From assembly GCF_030296595.1 (NCBI RefSeq), contig NZ_AP027731.1, positions 1,984,001 to 2,048,000 on the forward strand: a stretch of 64,000 nt of DNA. The letters are read 5' to 3'. The DNA is from Naasia aerilata. Lineage in GTDB: Bacteria > Actinomycetota > Actinomycetes > Actinomycetales > Microbacteriaceae. The translations under genes were made by a program, and so were the position numbers. The notes under the pieces are model-generated. The model searched no databases and was not told where the DNA came from. It was given only the letters and a program-made list of their open reading frames with translations. Shown in pieces: positions 34,838 to 43,785 of the stretch; position 1 is the first letter of the stretch; each line of letters starts with the position of its first letter.

Positions 34838-35931
34838 ATGGCCACAACGACCCACCGCCTGCGCATCGCCCTGCTGTTCGGCGGGCGCTCGAGCGAGCAC
34901 TCGATCAGCTGCGCGACCGCCGGAGGCGTCCTCGGCGCCATCGACCGCGAGCGGTACGAGGTGATCCCGGTCGGCATCACGCGCGACGGCGCCTATGTGC
35001 TCGAGAGCGACGACCCGGCCCGATTCGCGCTGGACGCGGATGCGCTGCCCGAGGTCGACGACAACGGCACGCGCATCCGCTGGCCGGAGAGCAGCCGCAG
35101 CCGCAAGCTCCTCGTGCGCGAGGGCGACACGGAGCGCTCGCTCGGCGACATCGACCTCGTCTTCCCGATCCTGCACGGCCCCTACGGCGAGGACGGCACG
35201 GTGCAGGGCATGCTCGAGCTCGTCGGGCTGCCCTACGTCGGCAACGGCGTGCTCGCCTCCGCTCTCGGCATGGACAAGCACTTCACGAAGACCGTGCTCG
35301 AGGCGGCCGGCATCCCGGTCGCGCCGTGGGTGACGGTCACGCAGCGCGAGTGGGCGGCGGATCCCGAGCTGTGGGGAAGGCGCATGCGCGCCCTCGGCTA
35401 TCCGCAGTTCGTGAAGCCCGCGCGCGCCGGCTCGTCGGTCGGCGTCAGCCGCCTGACCGAGGAGGCCGGAGTGGAGGCCGCCCTGGCGACCGCCTTCGCC
35501 GAGGACGACAAGGTGCTCGTGGAGCGGGGCATCGCGGGCCGCGAAGTGGAGTGCGCCGTGCTCGGCGGCCGAGCCGGGGGCCGCCCCGCGCCTCCGTGGC
35601 CGGCGAGATCGTCGTGACCGGCCGCGACTTCTACGACTTCGACGCCAAGTACCTCGACGCTCCCGGGGTCGAGCTCGTGTGCCCCGCGGATCTGCGCGAC
35701 GGGGAGCTGGCCGAGCTGCAGCGCATCGCCGTCCGGGCCTTCGAGGCGATCGGCGGAGCCGGCCTCGCCCGGGTCGACGTGTTCCTCACCGAGACGGGCT
35801 TCGTCGTGAACGAGGTCAACACGATGCCCGGCTTCACTCCCATCTCGATGTTCCCCAAGTGCTGGCTCGCCTCCGGGCTCAGCTATCCGGCGCTGATCGA
35901 CGAGCTCATCGCGCTGGCCCTCGAGGCATGA
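34838..35931 (+). CDS. ddl: D-alanine--D-alanine ligase Ddl (frameshift)
   Basis: Ddl makes D-Ala-D-Ala for peptidoglycan. The protein of about 364 residues has LLFGGRSSEHSISC at the N-terminus, FPILHGPYGEDGTVQGMLEL near 105, the ATP-grasp FVKPARAGSSVGVSR near 190 and FLTETGFVVNEVNTMPGFTPISMFPK near the C-terminus. The frame breaks at GGGGG 35576-35580; one added base restores the ATP-grasp domain. GGGAGAG precedes the ATG. It overlaps the next gene by 4 nt. Confidence 0.92.
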
Positions 35932-36644
35932 CCGGCCAGGCGGTCGCCCATCCGGGTGAGCCGCACGGCAACGGCGGGGGCGCCCGGCTCAACTGGCTCC
36001 GGGCGGGCGTCCTCGGCGCGAACGACGGCATCGTCTCGACGGCCGGCCTCGTCGTAGGCGTGGCGGGAGCGACGACCGCGACCGGACCGATCCTCACGGC
36101 GGGCGTCGCCGGCCTCCTTGCGGGAGCCGTTTCCATGGCGCTGGGGGAGTACGTCTCGGTGAGCAGCCAGCGCGACTCCGAGCGGTCGCTGCTCGAGAAG
36201 GAGCGCCGGGAGCTGGCCGACTTCCCCGAGGAGGAGCTCGAGGAGCTGACGGCCATCTACCAGGCCAAGGGACTCACCCGCGCCACCGCCGAGCAGGTGG
36301 CTCGCGAGCTGACCGCGCACGACGCCTTCGCCGCCCACGCGGACGCCGAGCTCGGGCTGCGACCGGACGAGCTGACCTCGCCCTGGCACGCGGCCATCGC
36401 GTCCGCCATCGCCTTCAGCATCGGGTCGGTGCTGCCGCTGCTCGCGATCCTCCTGCCGCCCGAGGACATGCGGGTGCCCGTCACCTTCGTCGTCGTGCTG
36501 CTCGCGCTCGCGCTCACCGGGGCGACGGGTGCCGTGCTCGGCGGCGCCCGCAAGCTGCGCGCGACGATCCGCGTCGTGGTCGGCGGCGCGCTCGCGATGG
36601 CGGTGACGTTCGGGATCGGCGCCCTCTTGGGCACGGCGATCTAG
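35928..36644 (+). CDS. VIT1/CCC1-family membrane protein (Fe2+/Mn2+ transporter type)
   Basis: The 238-residue protein has the VIT signature LRAGVLGANDGIVSTAGLVVGVAGA near residue 25 and GAVSMALGEYVSVSSQRDSERSLLEKERREL near 65, followed by an acidic helical insert of about 60 residues that supplies metal ligands in this family. Three C-terminal membrane segments follow. It probably exports or sequesters iron or manganese. The ATG overlaps the ddl stop. Confidence 0.88.
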   Translation: MTGQAVAHPGEPHGNGGGARLNWLRAGVLGANDGIVSTAGLVVGVAGATTATGPILTAGVAGLLAGAVSMALGEYVSVSSQRDSERSLLEKERRELADFPEEELEELTAIYQAKGLTRATAEQVARELTAHDAFAAHADAELGLRPDELTSPWHAAIASAIAFSIGSVLPLLAILLPPEDMRVPVTFVVVLLALALTGATGAVLGGARKLRATIRVVVGGALAMAVTFGIGALLGTAI

Positions 36645-36661
36645 TTCGCCCCGGCTCGAAT

Positions 36662-36720
36662 CGGGCCGGATCGGGCATTCCGGGGCCGAAGCGGCGGCCC
36701 GGAATGCCCGGATCGGCCCG
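36662..36720. terminator. Long hairpin after the VIT-family gene
   Basis: CGGGCC...GGGCATTCCGGGGCCG and its near-complement (36692-36720) form a stem of about 25 bp with small bulges and a very short loop, beginning about 18 nt after the stop codon. It is GC-rich and lacks a T-run, so a structural stop or a repeat element are both possible. Confidence 0.55.
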
Positions 36721-36752
36721 GCTAACCGCCTGCAGGGACGGAGAGTGCCGCG

Positions 36753-36790
36753 ACTTCTTGCGCAGACTCGCAACTTCTTGCAACGATATG
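36753..36790 (+). promoter_or_regulatory. Candidate operator/promoter of lacI-1
   Basis: ACTTCTTGC occurs twice in direct orientation exactly 20 bp apart (36753-36761, 36773-36781), with TTGCG...CGCAA dyad symmetry between them. A CGATAT box (36784-36789) ends 6 nt before the LacI ATG. GTTCTTGC and CTTGCG words recur upstream of the glucosidase gene near 37988-38011, consistent with one regulator acting at both places. Confidence 0.4.
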
Positions 36791-36794
36791 CGTC

Positions 36795-37793
36795 ATGTCG
36801 AGACGACTGGCGGAGGTCGCCCGCAAGGTGGGCGTCAGCGAGGCGACGGTCAGCCGAGTGCTCAACGAGAAGCCGGGGGTCTCGGCGGCCACCCGCCAGG
36901 CGGTGCTCACCGCTCTCGACGTCCTCGGCTACGAGCGCCCCAGCAAGCTGCGCGGCGAGCGGGCCCGCCTCGTCGGCCTCGTGATGCCTGAGCTGCAGAA
37001 CCCCATCTTCCCCGCGTTCGCGCAGGCGATCGGCGGCGGGCTCGCACAGAACGGATACACCCCCGTCCTCTGCACGCACACCGCCGGCGGCATCTCGGAG
37101 GCCGATTACGTCGATCTGCTGCTGACGCAGCAGGTGTCCGGCGTCGTCTTCGTCGGCGGGAGCTACAACCAGCTGGACGCCTCCCACGAGCACTTCGCTC
37201 GTCTCGCAGATCTGCGTCTCCCGACGGTCCTCGTCAACGCGCCGGTGCCCGAGCTCGCCTTCGCGACCGTGTCCTGCGACGACGACGCCGCTGCGGAGCA
37301 GGCACTGCTTCACCTGCGGCAGCTCGGCCACGAGCGGGTCGGCTTGCTCCTCGGCCCGCGCGACCACGTCCCGTCCCTGCGCAAGCTCCGCGCGGCCGAG
37401 CGCATCGCGGGCGGAGCAGTCGACCCGGCGCTCGTCGCGCACTCCCTCTACTCGCTCGAAGCGGGCCAGGCCGCCGCCATGCGGCTGCTCGGTGCCGGGG
37501 CGACGGCCATCGTGTGCGCGAGCGACCCGCTCGCCCTCGGTGCCATCCGTGCGGTGCGGAGGGCTGGCAAGACGGTCCCCGGCGACGTCTCGGTGGTCGG
37601 CTACGACGACTCGGCTCTGATGAACTCCACGGATCCGGCGCTCACGACCATCCGCCAGCCGATCGAGCCCATGGCCCGCATGGTGATCGAGCTGCTGCTG
37701 CGGCAGATCTCGGGCGACTCCGCGTCCTTCGAGGAGTTCCTCTTCGAGCCAGAGCTCGTGGTCCGGGCGTCGACGGCCCGCGTCGCCGGCTGA
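36795..37793 (+). CDS. LacI-family transcriptional regulator of the glucosidase operon
   Basis: The 332-residue protein has a LacI helix-turn-helix (LAEVARKVGVSEATVSRVLNEKPGVS near residue 5) with hinge region, and a type I periplasmic-binding-like effector domain (VGLVMPELQNPIFPAFAQAIGGGL, VVGYDDSALMNSTDPALTTIRQPIEPM). It lies directly upstream of the GH13 and sugar ABC genes, so it probably represses them in the absence of an alpha-glucoside inducer. Confidence 0.92.
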   Translation: MSRRLAEVARKVGVSEATVSRVLNEKPGVSAATRQAVLTALDVLGYERPSKLRGERARLVGLVMPELQNPIFPAFAQAIGGGLAQNGYTPVLCTHTAGGISEADYVDLLLTQQVSGVVFVGGSYNQLDASHEHFARLADLRLPTVLVNAPVPELAFATVSCDDDAAAEQALLHLRQLGHERVGLLLGPRDHVPSLRKLRAAERIAGGAVDPALVAHSLYSLEAGQAAAMRLLGAGATAIVCASDPLALGAIRAVRRAGKTVPGDVSVVGYDDSALMNSTDPALTTIRQPIEPMARMVIELLLRQISGDSASFEEFLFEPELVVRASTARVAG

Positions 37794-37835
37794 GCGGGAC
37801 CGCTCCCGCAGCGGCGCCGCGCCTGACCCCACCCA

Positions 37836-37945
37836 CTGATCGAGGAGCTCGCGCAGCGAGCGTCTCGAAACCGACGGTGCGCACCGGCGTGCGCCTCCGC
37901 ACGGGTTTGATTTCGAGACGCGCTCCTGCGGCACTCCTCGATCAG
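37836..37945. repeat. TGATCGAGGAG-family palindromic element
   Basis: Outer arms CTGATCGAGGAG (37836-37847) and CTCCTCGATCAG (37934-37945), and inner arms GCGTCTCGAAA (37860-37870) and TTTCGAGACGC (37911-37921), form a long interrupted hairpin. The same arm words with T for C at one position occur at 49586-49696. It lies between the lacI-1 stop codon and the glucosidase promoter. Confidence 0.8.
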
Positions 37946-37974
37946 CGGCCAGGGTGCCTGCAATGCGCCGCAAA

Positions 37975-38033
37975 CGTCAGCAAGTAGCTTGCGAAATGTT
38001 TAGTTCTTGCGTCATTTTGTCGTACTCAGTACG
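37975..38033 (+). promoter_or_regulatory. AT-rich promoter/operator region of the glucosidase operon
   Basis: This stretch is much richer in A+T than its surroundings. It holds GCAAGTAGCTTGC (dyad, 37979-37991), the words CTTGCG and TTCTTGCG that match the lacI-1 upstream repeats, and a CGTACT-C-AGTACG palindrome at 38021-38033. Exact -35 and -10 boxes are ambiguous. Confidence 0.4.
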
Positions 38034-38087
38034 TTCGGCGGCACGGTCGGACCCGGCCGCACGCAACGCGAATGAGAGAGCCCCGCC

Positions 38088-39742
38088 GTGAACTCCTCCC
38101 TCCTCGATGAGGTGGTGCCCCGCACTCCTGCTCGTGATGCGCGTGACGACTGGTGGCGGTCCGCGGTCATCTACCAGGTGTACGTGCGCAGCTTCGCCGA
38201 CCGGAACGGGGACGGGATCGGAGACCTCGCCGGCGTCCGGTCCCGGCTCGGCTACCTGAAGTCGCTCGGCGTCGACGCGCTCTGGTTCAACCCCTGGTAT
38301 CCGTCGCCGCTGGTGGACGGCGGCTACGACGTCGCCGACTACCGGGCGATCCACCCGGCGTTCGGCACGCTGGCCGACGCGGAGGCGCTCATCGCCGAGG
38401 CGCTCGAGCTCGGCATCCGCACGATTATCGACGTCGTCCCGAACCATGTGTCTGATCAGCACCCGTGGTTCCAGGCGGCCCTTGCCGCGGGTCCCGGATC
38501 GCCGGAGCGCGACCGCTTCTGGTTCCGCCCGGGTCGAGGAGAGGCGGGCGAGCTGCCGCCCACGGACTGGGTCTCGCACTTCTCCGGCGGCACCTGGACG
38601 CGCGTGACCGAGCGCGACGGGCAGCCGGGGGCCTGGTATCTGCACCTCTTCGCGCCCGAGCAGCCGGACCTCAACTGGAACCATCCGGACGTGCGCCGCG
38701 AGCACGAGGACATCCTGCGGTTCTGGTTCGACCGGGGGTCGCCGGGGTGCGCATCGACTCCGCCGCCCTCCTCGTCAAGGATCCGTCCCTGCCCGAGGTG
38801 CCGGAGAGCTCGGCGCCCGGGCAGCACCCGCACACGGACAGGGACGAGCTGCACGACATCTATCGCGCCTGGCGGGCGGTCGCCGACTCCTATCCCGGCG
38901 CACGGATCCTGGTGGGCGAGCTCTGGCTGCCCGACATCGACCGCTTCGCCAAGTACCTCCGGCCGGACGAGCTGCACACCGCGTTCAACTTCGACTTCCT
39001 CGCACGGCCCTGGCAGGCGGAGGAGCTCCGCGCCTCCATCGACTCGACCCTCAGAGCTCATGCGCCGGTCGGCGCACCCTCGACCTGGGTCCTGTCGAAC
39101 CATGACGTGACCCGCCCCGTCACCCGCTACGGGCGCGCGGTCTCGTCGTTCGCGTTCGCCGACAAGCGCTTCGGAGTGCCGACCGACCTCGCACTCGGCC
39201 GCCGCCGGGCGCGCGCCGCCGCACTGCTCACCGCCGCCCTGCCCGGCGCGCTCTACGTCTACCAGGGCGACGAGCTCGGCCTGCCCGAGGTCGACGTGCC
39301 CGTCGAGCTCATCGAGGACCCGATGCACTTCCGGTCGGGAGGGGTGGACCCCGGCCGGGACGGCTGCCGCGTGCCCCTGCCCTGGACGCCGGAGGGCAGC
39401 TCGTTCGGCTTCGGGCCCGCCGGGGCGCTGCCGTGGCTCCCGCAGCCGGAGGACTGGGCGGAGCTGTCCGTCGCCGCCCAGGACGCCGACCCCGACTCGA
39501 CGCTCAACCTGTACCGGGCGGCCCTGGCTCTTCGGGCCGAACGCCTCGGCAGTGCGGACTTCGCCTGGCTCGACGCGCCCGCCGACGTCCTCGCGTTCCG
39601 CCGCGGCGGCCTCGTGTGCGTCGTCAACCTCGGCGCCGAGGCCGCCCCGCTGCCGGACGGCACCCTCCTGCTCGCCAGCTCCCCGCTCGAGGGCGGGCGG
39701 CTGGCCCCCGACTCCACGGCGTGGCTCAGCACCGCACCCTGA
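38088..39742 (+). CDS. GH13 alpha-glucosidase (oligo-1,6-glucosidase/trehalose-hydrolase-like; frameshift)
   Basis: This intracellular enzyme of about 551 residues hydrolyses alpha-glucosides. It shows the GH13 blocks: VRSFADRNGDGIGDLAGV near residue 35, DVVPNHVSDQHPWF near 115, the nucleophile Asp in GVRIDSAAL near 220, the acid/base Glu in ILVGELWLPD near 275 and SNHDVTRP near 340. There is no signal peptide. The frame breaks at GGGGG 38734-38738, just before the nucleophile motif, and needs one base. GTG 38088 is preceded by GAGAGAG. Confidence 0.9.
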
Positions 39743-39800
39743 CCGCCGGGAGATGCGGGCCGCGGGCCCGCGCCCCTTCACCCACAGAAAGGCACAGACA

Positions 39801-41162
39801 ATGAAGTCACCGAGAAGGGCCACCGCACTGGCGGTGGTCGGCCTCGCATCCGTCGGGCTGCTGAGCGCGTGCGCTCCCGCCGGCGACAGCGGGAAGACGA
39901 AGCTCACCGTCGCGAGCCTCATCCCCGGAACCGAGCAGGCGGCGTTCGACGCCTTCGACGCCCGGGTCGCCGAGTTCGAGAAGGCCAACCCGGACATCGA
40001 CGTCGAGGGCGTCGAGTACGAGTGGACGGCCGAGACGTTCACGACCCAGCTCGCCGGCGGCACGCTGCCGGACGTCTACCGCATCCCGCTCACCGACGCC
40101 AAGACGCTCATCGCCAACGGACAGCTGGCCGACATCACCGCGGAGGTTCAGGCGCTTCCGTACTACGACAAGTTCAACCCCAGCGTCTTCGAGGCGGTCC
40201 AAGGGGACGGAGGGAAGATCTACGGCATCCCGCGCGAGGCCTACGGCATGGGGCTCGAGTACAACCGGGCGCTCTTCGAGGAGGCCGGCCTCGACCCGGA
40301 CCAGCCGCCGACCACGTGGGACGAGGTCCGGGAGTACGCGAAGACCATCGCCGAGAAGACCGGCCAGGCCGGCTACATGCAGATGACGCAGGGCAACACC
40401 GGCGGATGGCAGCTCACGGCCGCGACCGTGGCCCGCGGCGGTCGCATGGAGGAGCAGGACGGCGACTCCTGGACGGTGACCGCGGACAACGACGCCACCA
40501 GGGAGGCGCTCCAGTTCCTCAAGGATCTCCGGTGGACCGACAACTCGATGGGCAGCAACTTCCTCTTCGACTGGGGCGGCATCAACCAGGCGTTCGCGGC
40601 CGGACAGATCGGCATGTACACCGGCGGCTCCGACCTCTTCACCTCCCTCACCCGGGAGAACAACCTGGATCCCGACGCATACGGCCTCGCGGCCATCCCG
40701 ATCACCGAGGACCCGGATGCCGCGGTGATGGGCGGCGGCACTCTCAACGTCGTCAACGTGAAGGCCAGCGACGCCGTCAAGGCGGCCGCCGTGAAGTGGA
40801 TCGACTTCTACGACGTGTCCAAGCTCGTCGACGAGGACGCCGCGGTCGCCGACGCCAAGATCCTCGCCGACTCGGACCAGGCGGTCGGAACGCCGAGCCT
40901 GCCGATCTTCGACCAGGCGACGCTCGACACGTCGCGCGGCTGGATCGCCGACTACATCAACGTGCCGCAGGACCAGGTCGCCTTCTTCGCCGAGGGCAAC
41001 CAGGGCCGGACCATCGTCGGCGAGCCGCCGGCACACACGCAGGAGCTGTACGCCGCTCTCGACGTCGTCGTGCAGGCCGTCCTCACGGATCAGAACGCGG
41101 ACATCGACGCGCTCCTGGCAAAGGTGAACACCGACGTCCAGGCCCTCATCGACGCCGACTGA
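39801..41162 (+). CDS. Sugar ABC transporter substrate-binding lipoprotein
   Basis: The 453-residue protein has a lipoprotein signal ending in LLSAC and an extracellular solute-binding family 1 domain (KLTVASLIPGTEQAAFDAFDARVAEFEKANPDI, then FTTQLAGGTLPDVYRIPL and YGIPREAYGMGLEYNRALFEEAGLD). It delivers an oligosaccharide, probably an alpha-glucoside, to the two permeases downstream. GAAAGG precedes the ATG. No ATPase gene is present in the cluster, so a shared MsiK-type ATPase elsewhere is likely. Confidence 0.9.
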   Translation: MKSPRRATALAVVGLASVGLLSACAPAGDSGKTKLTVASLIPGTEQAAFDAFDARVAEFEKANPDIDVEGVEYEWTAETFTTQLAGGTLPDVYRIPLTDAKTLIANGQLADITAEVQALPYYDKFNPSVFEAVQGDGGKIYGIPREAYGMGLEYNRALFEEAGLDPDQPPTTWDEVREYAKTIAEKTGQAGYMQMTQGNTGGWQLTAATVARGGRMEEQDGDSWTVTADNDATREALQFLKDLRWTDNSMGSNFLFDWGGINQAFAAGQIGMYTGGSDLFTSLTRENNLDPDAYGLAAIPITEDPDAAVMGGGTLNVVNVKASDAVKAAAVKWIDFYDVSKLVDEDAAVADAKILADSDQAVGTPSLPIFDQATLDTSRGWIADYINVPQDQVAFFAEGNQGRTIVGEPPAHTQELYAALDVVVQAVLTDQNADIDALLAKVNTDVQALIDAD

Positions 41163-41220
41163 GCTCCACACCGGCCGGGACGGGCGTGCAGCCCGTCCCG
41201 GCTTCCCCTGGGAGGACCAC

Positions 41221-42150
41221 ATGACTGCACTCGAGCGATCCCGACCGTCCGCACCGCGCACGCCCCTCACCTGGGCGCGCGGCGGCGGGCTCAGCACGCT
41301 CGTCTTCCTGCTGCCGCTGCTCTTCGTCTTCGGCATCTTCTCCTGGAAGCCGATCGTCGAGGCCCTCGTGATGAGCCTGCAGAAGACCAACCTCGTGACC
41401 CCCGCCACCTTCGTCGGGCTGGACAACTTCGCGAAGGTCCTTTCCGACCCTCAGCTCGGCACCGCCGTGCTGAACACCGGCTGGTTCGCCCTGCTCGCGC
41501 TCGTGTTCGGCTATCCCATCCCGCTCGTGGCGGCCGTGCTGATGAGCGAGGTGCGCCGAGGCCGGGGGCTCTTCAGCGCCCTCGCCTACCTGCCGGTGGT
41601 CGTGCCGCCCGTCGTGGCGGTGCTGCTCTGGAAGTTCTTCTACGACGCCTCGCCGACCGGCGTCTTCAACACGATCCTCGGCTGGGCGGGCATCCCGCCG
41701 CAGCCCTGGCTGCAGACCGCAGCGACGGCGATGCCCTCGCTCGTGCTCGAGGCGACCTGGGCCGCGGCCGGCGGAACGGTGATCATCTACCTCGCCGCCC
41801 TCACGAGCGTCGCTCCCGACCTCTACGACGCCGCGGAGATCGACGGGGCGGGCATCTGGCACAAGATCTGGCACGTCACCCTGCCGCAGCTGCGCGGGGT
41901 GCTGCTCGTGACCCTCATCCTCCAGGTGCTCGGGACGGCGCAGGTGTTCCTCGAGCCGTTCCTCTTCACCGGCGGCGGGCCGGCCGGCTCGACGATGACG
42001 ATCCTGCTGCTCATCTACAAGTACGCCTTCCAGAACAGCCTCGGCGGCGACTACGGGGCGGCGACCGCGCTGAGCGTGCTGCTCGCCATCGTGCTCGCCC
42101 TGCTGTCCCTGCTCTACCTGCGCGCGACCAAGAGATGGAGCACCGAGTGA
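41221..42150 (+). CDS. Sugar ABC transporter permease (MalF/UgpA type)
   Basis: The 309-residue membrane protein has six hydrophobic segments and the EAA motif in YDAAEIDGAGIWHKIWHVTLPQLRGVLLV near residue 205, which contacts the ATPase. FSWKPIVEALVMSLQKTNLVTPATFVGLDNF is typical of carbohydrate permeases of the CUT1 group. GGGAGG precedes the ATG. It overlaps the second permease gene by 16 nt. Confidence 0.92.
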   Translation: MTALERSRPSAPRTPLTWARGGGLSTLVFLLPLLFVFGIFSWKPIVEALVMSLQKTNLVTPATFVGLDNFAKVLSDPQLGTAVLNTGWFALLALVFGYPIPLVAAVLMSEVRRGRGLFSALAYLPVVVPPVVAVLLWKFFYDASPTGVFNTILGWAGIPPQPWLQTAATAMPSLVLEATWAAAGGTVIIYLAALTSVAPDLYDAAEIDGAGIWHKIWHVTLPQLRGVLLVTLILQVLGTAQVFLEPFLFTGGGPAGSTMTILLLIYKYAFQNSLGGDYGAATALSVLLAIVLALLSLLYLRATKRWSTE

Positions 42151-43130
42151 CCGCGTCCACCGAGCTGACATCCGAGGCGCTCGCCGCTCCCGCCTCCGTT
42201 TCCGCCGCTCCCGCTCGGCCGGTCCGCCGCCGCAGGACGCGAGGGTCCGCCGGGGCGGAGCGTGGCATCCTGTCGGTCGCGGATCGCCGGCGGCCGGCCG
42301 TGCGCGCGGGGACTGCCGTCGTGCACGCGCTGCTGCTGGCGGCGCTCGCCGTCGCGGGGCTCGGTCCGCTGCTGTGGCTGCTGAAAGCGGCGGTCACCCC
42401 GACCCAGGACACGCTGCGGACGCCGATGGCCCTCTTCCCGCACGGCGTCGACTGGGCGAACCTCGCGACGGCGTGGACGACCATCCACCTCGACATCCAG
42501 TTCTTCAACACGGTGGCGATCGCGACAGGATCCTGGGTGGTACAGGTGCTGGTCGCGACGACGGGCGGGTACGTGCTCTCGGTGCTCCGGCCCCGCTACG
42601 CCCGGCTCCTGCACGGCGCCGTGCTGGCCACCCTGTTCGTGCCGGCCGTGGTGCTGCTCGTCCCGCTCTATCTGACGATCCTGCGTCCGCCGCTTATCGG
42701 CGCCTCGCTGATCAACACCTACTGGGCGGTGTGGCTGCCGGCCGGCGCGAGCGCGTTCAACGTCGTGCTCGTCACGCGGTTCTTCGACAACCTGCCGCGC
42801 GAGGTGTTCGAGGCGGCGCGGACCGACGGTGCGGGCCCCTTCCGCCTGTTCTGGTCGATCGTGCTGCCGATGTCGAAGCCGATCCTCGGCGTCGTGTCGG
42901 TGTTCGCGATCATCGCGGCCTGGAAGGACTATCTCTGGCCGCTCCTCGTGCTCGCCGATCCGCGCGTGCAGCCGCTCTCGGTGCGGCTCCCGGCGCTCCA
43001 GCAGACGATCGAGCTCGACGTCTACCTGGCGGCGCTCGCCATCTCGACCGTCGTGCCGATCCTGCTGTTCGCCGTGTTCCAGCGGATGTTCCTCCGCAGC
43101 GCGGGGCTCGGCGGCGCCGTCAAGGGGTGA
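42135..43130 (+). CDS. Sugar ABC transporter permease (MalG/UgpE type)
   Basis: The 331-residue membrane protein has an N-terminal cytoplasmic stretch of about 50 residues rich in Ala and Arg, six hydrophobic segments and the EAA motif in EVFEAARTDGAGPFRLFWSIVLPMSKPILGV near residue 235. It ends in GGAVKG, usual for CUT1 permeases. ATG 42135 or GTG 42147 could be the start. It is the last gene of the LacI-1 operon. Confidence 0.92.
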   Translation: MEHRVTASTELTSEALAAPASVSAAPARPVRRRRTRGSAGAERGILSVADRRRPAVRAGTAVVHALLLAALAVAGLGPLLWLLKAAVTPTQDTLRTPMALFPHGVDWANLATAWTTIHLDIQFFNTVAIATGSWVVQVLVATTGGYVLSVLRPRYARLLHGAVLATLFVPAVVLLVPLYLTILRPPLIGASLINTYWAVWLPAGASAFNVVLVTRFFDNLPREVFEAARTDGAGPFRLFWSIVLPMSKPILGVVSVFAIIAAWKDYLWPLLVLADPRVQPLSVRLPALQQTIELDVYLAALAISTVVPILLFAVFQRMFLRSAGLGGAVKG

Positions 43131-43153
43131 CGGCAGCGCTGCCCGCCTCCCGG

Positions 43154-43218
43154 CCCGCGAGGTGGCACTTGTTGCTGTCATCTCGCCGAGGTGGCAGCAC
43201 CTAGTGCCACCTCGCGGG
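43154..43218. repeat. GAGGTGGCA-family palindromic element after the sugar permease
   Basis: CCCGCGAGGTGGCACT (43154-43169) and its exact complement (43203-43218) make a 16-bp stem; a further CCGAGGTGGCA copy lies inside. The interior GTTGCTG and AGCACCTAG match the element at 9821-9879. It sits 24 nt after one stop codon and 2 nt before the other, between convergent genes. Confidence 0.82.
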
Positions 43219-43219
43219 A

Positions 43220-43741
43220 TCAGCCGACGTCCTCCGCGCCTACGCAGCCGCCGTCCGGCGGGAGGACGCCCACGGCCCCCGTGATCTCGGTCAGGGCGTC
43301 GGAGCCGGAGATCGCGGACGTGTCGATCGTGACCTCGGTCGCCGGATCCCGCCCGTAGGTCGTGTACGTGTAGATCGGACTCCGGCTGCCGTCCTCGACC
43401 CAGTCCACGTCGTCGATGCTGATGCAGCGGTCCGTCGTGGGGCCGGGGACAGGGACGCCGCAGTGCAGGATCACGCTCGCCGGGGAGCCCCACGCCGCCG
43501 TGGCCTGCGCGTCGGTATCCCGGCGGGCCGCTCCCGCCACCGTCGCCGGCATGCGCACCATCATCGCGGCGCAGTCAGGGTCGGCCGCCGCGGGGGCCGG
43601 CGTCAGGGAGACGGTCGGCGCGCACGCGGCGAGGACGCCGACGACCAGCAGCGCTGCGACGCTTGCCGCAGGGGTCCGGACGGAACGCGACGGACTCCGG
43701 CTGCGGTTCCTCTGATCGGAGGCGGCGCGCACGATGCTCAC
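43220..43741 (-). CDS. DUF3515-family lipoprotein
   Basis: The 173-residue protein has a basic N-terminus, a hydrophobic signal (AASVAALLVVGVLAAC) with lipobox, and a DUF3515 domain with conserved Cys residues in DPDCAAMMVRMPATVAG and VILHCGVPVPGPT and a RCISIDDVDWV segment. The function is unknown. The gene is adjacent to thiL in many actinobacteria. A TAGCCT box (43748-43753, minus strand) ends 7 nt before GTG 43741, which supports this start and a leaderless mRNA. Confidence 0.87.
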   Translation of the reverse strand: MSIVRAASDQRNRSRSPSRSVRTPAASVAALLVVGVLAACAPTVSLTPAPAAADPDCAAMMVRMPATVAGAARRDTDAQATAAWGSPASVILHCGVPVPGPTTDRCISIDDVDWVEDGSRSPIYTYTTYGRDPATEVTIDTSAISGSDALTEITGAVGVLPPDGGCVGAEDVG

Positions 43742-43747
43742 CCGTCG

Positions 43748-43779
43748 AGGCTAGCGAGCCGACGCCCGGGGGATAGCGT
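43748..43779. promoter_or_regulatory. Back-to-back -10 boxes of DUF3515 gene and thiL
   Basis: On the minus strand TAGCCT (43753-43748) ends 7 nt before GTG 43741. On the plus strand TAGCGT (43774-43779) ends 7 nt before GTG 43786. Both promoters fit into the 44-bp gap, and both transcripts would be leaderless. Confidence 0.55.
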
Positions 43780-43785
43780 GGGAGA

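Noticed and set aside
30416-35931. leuC, murA and ddl as pseudogenes.
   Set aside because: Each is broken by single-base losses, mostly at G/C runs, with full homology on both sides, and murA and ddl are essential; sequencing error is more likely.
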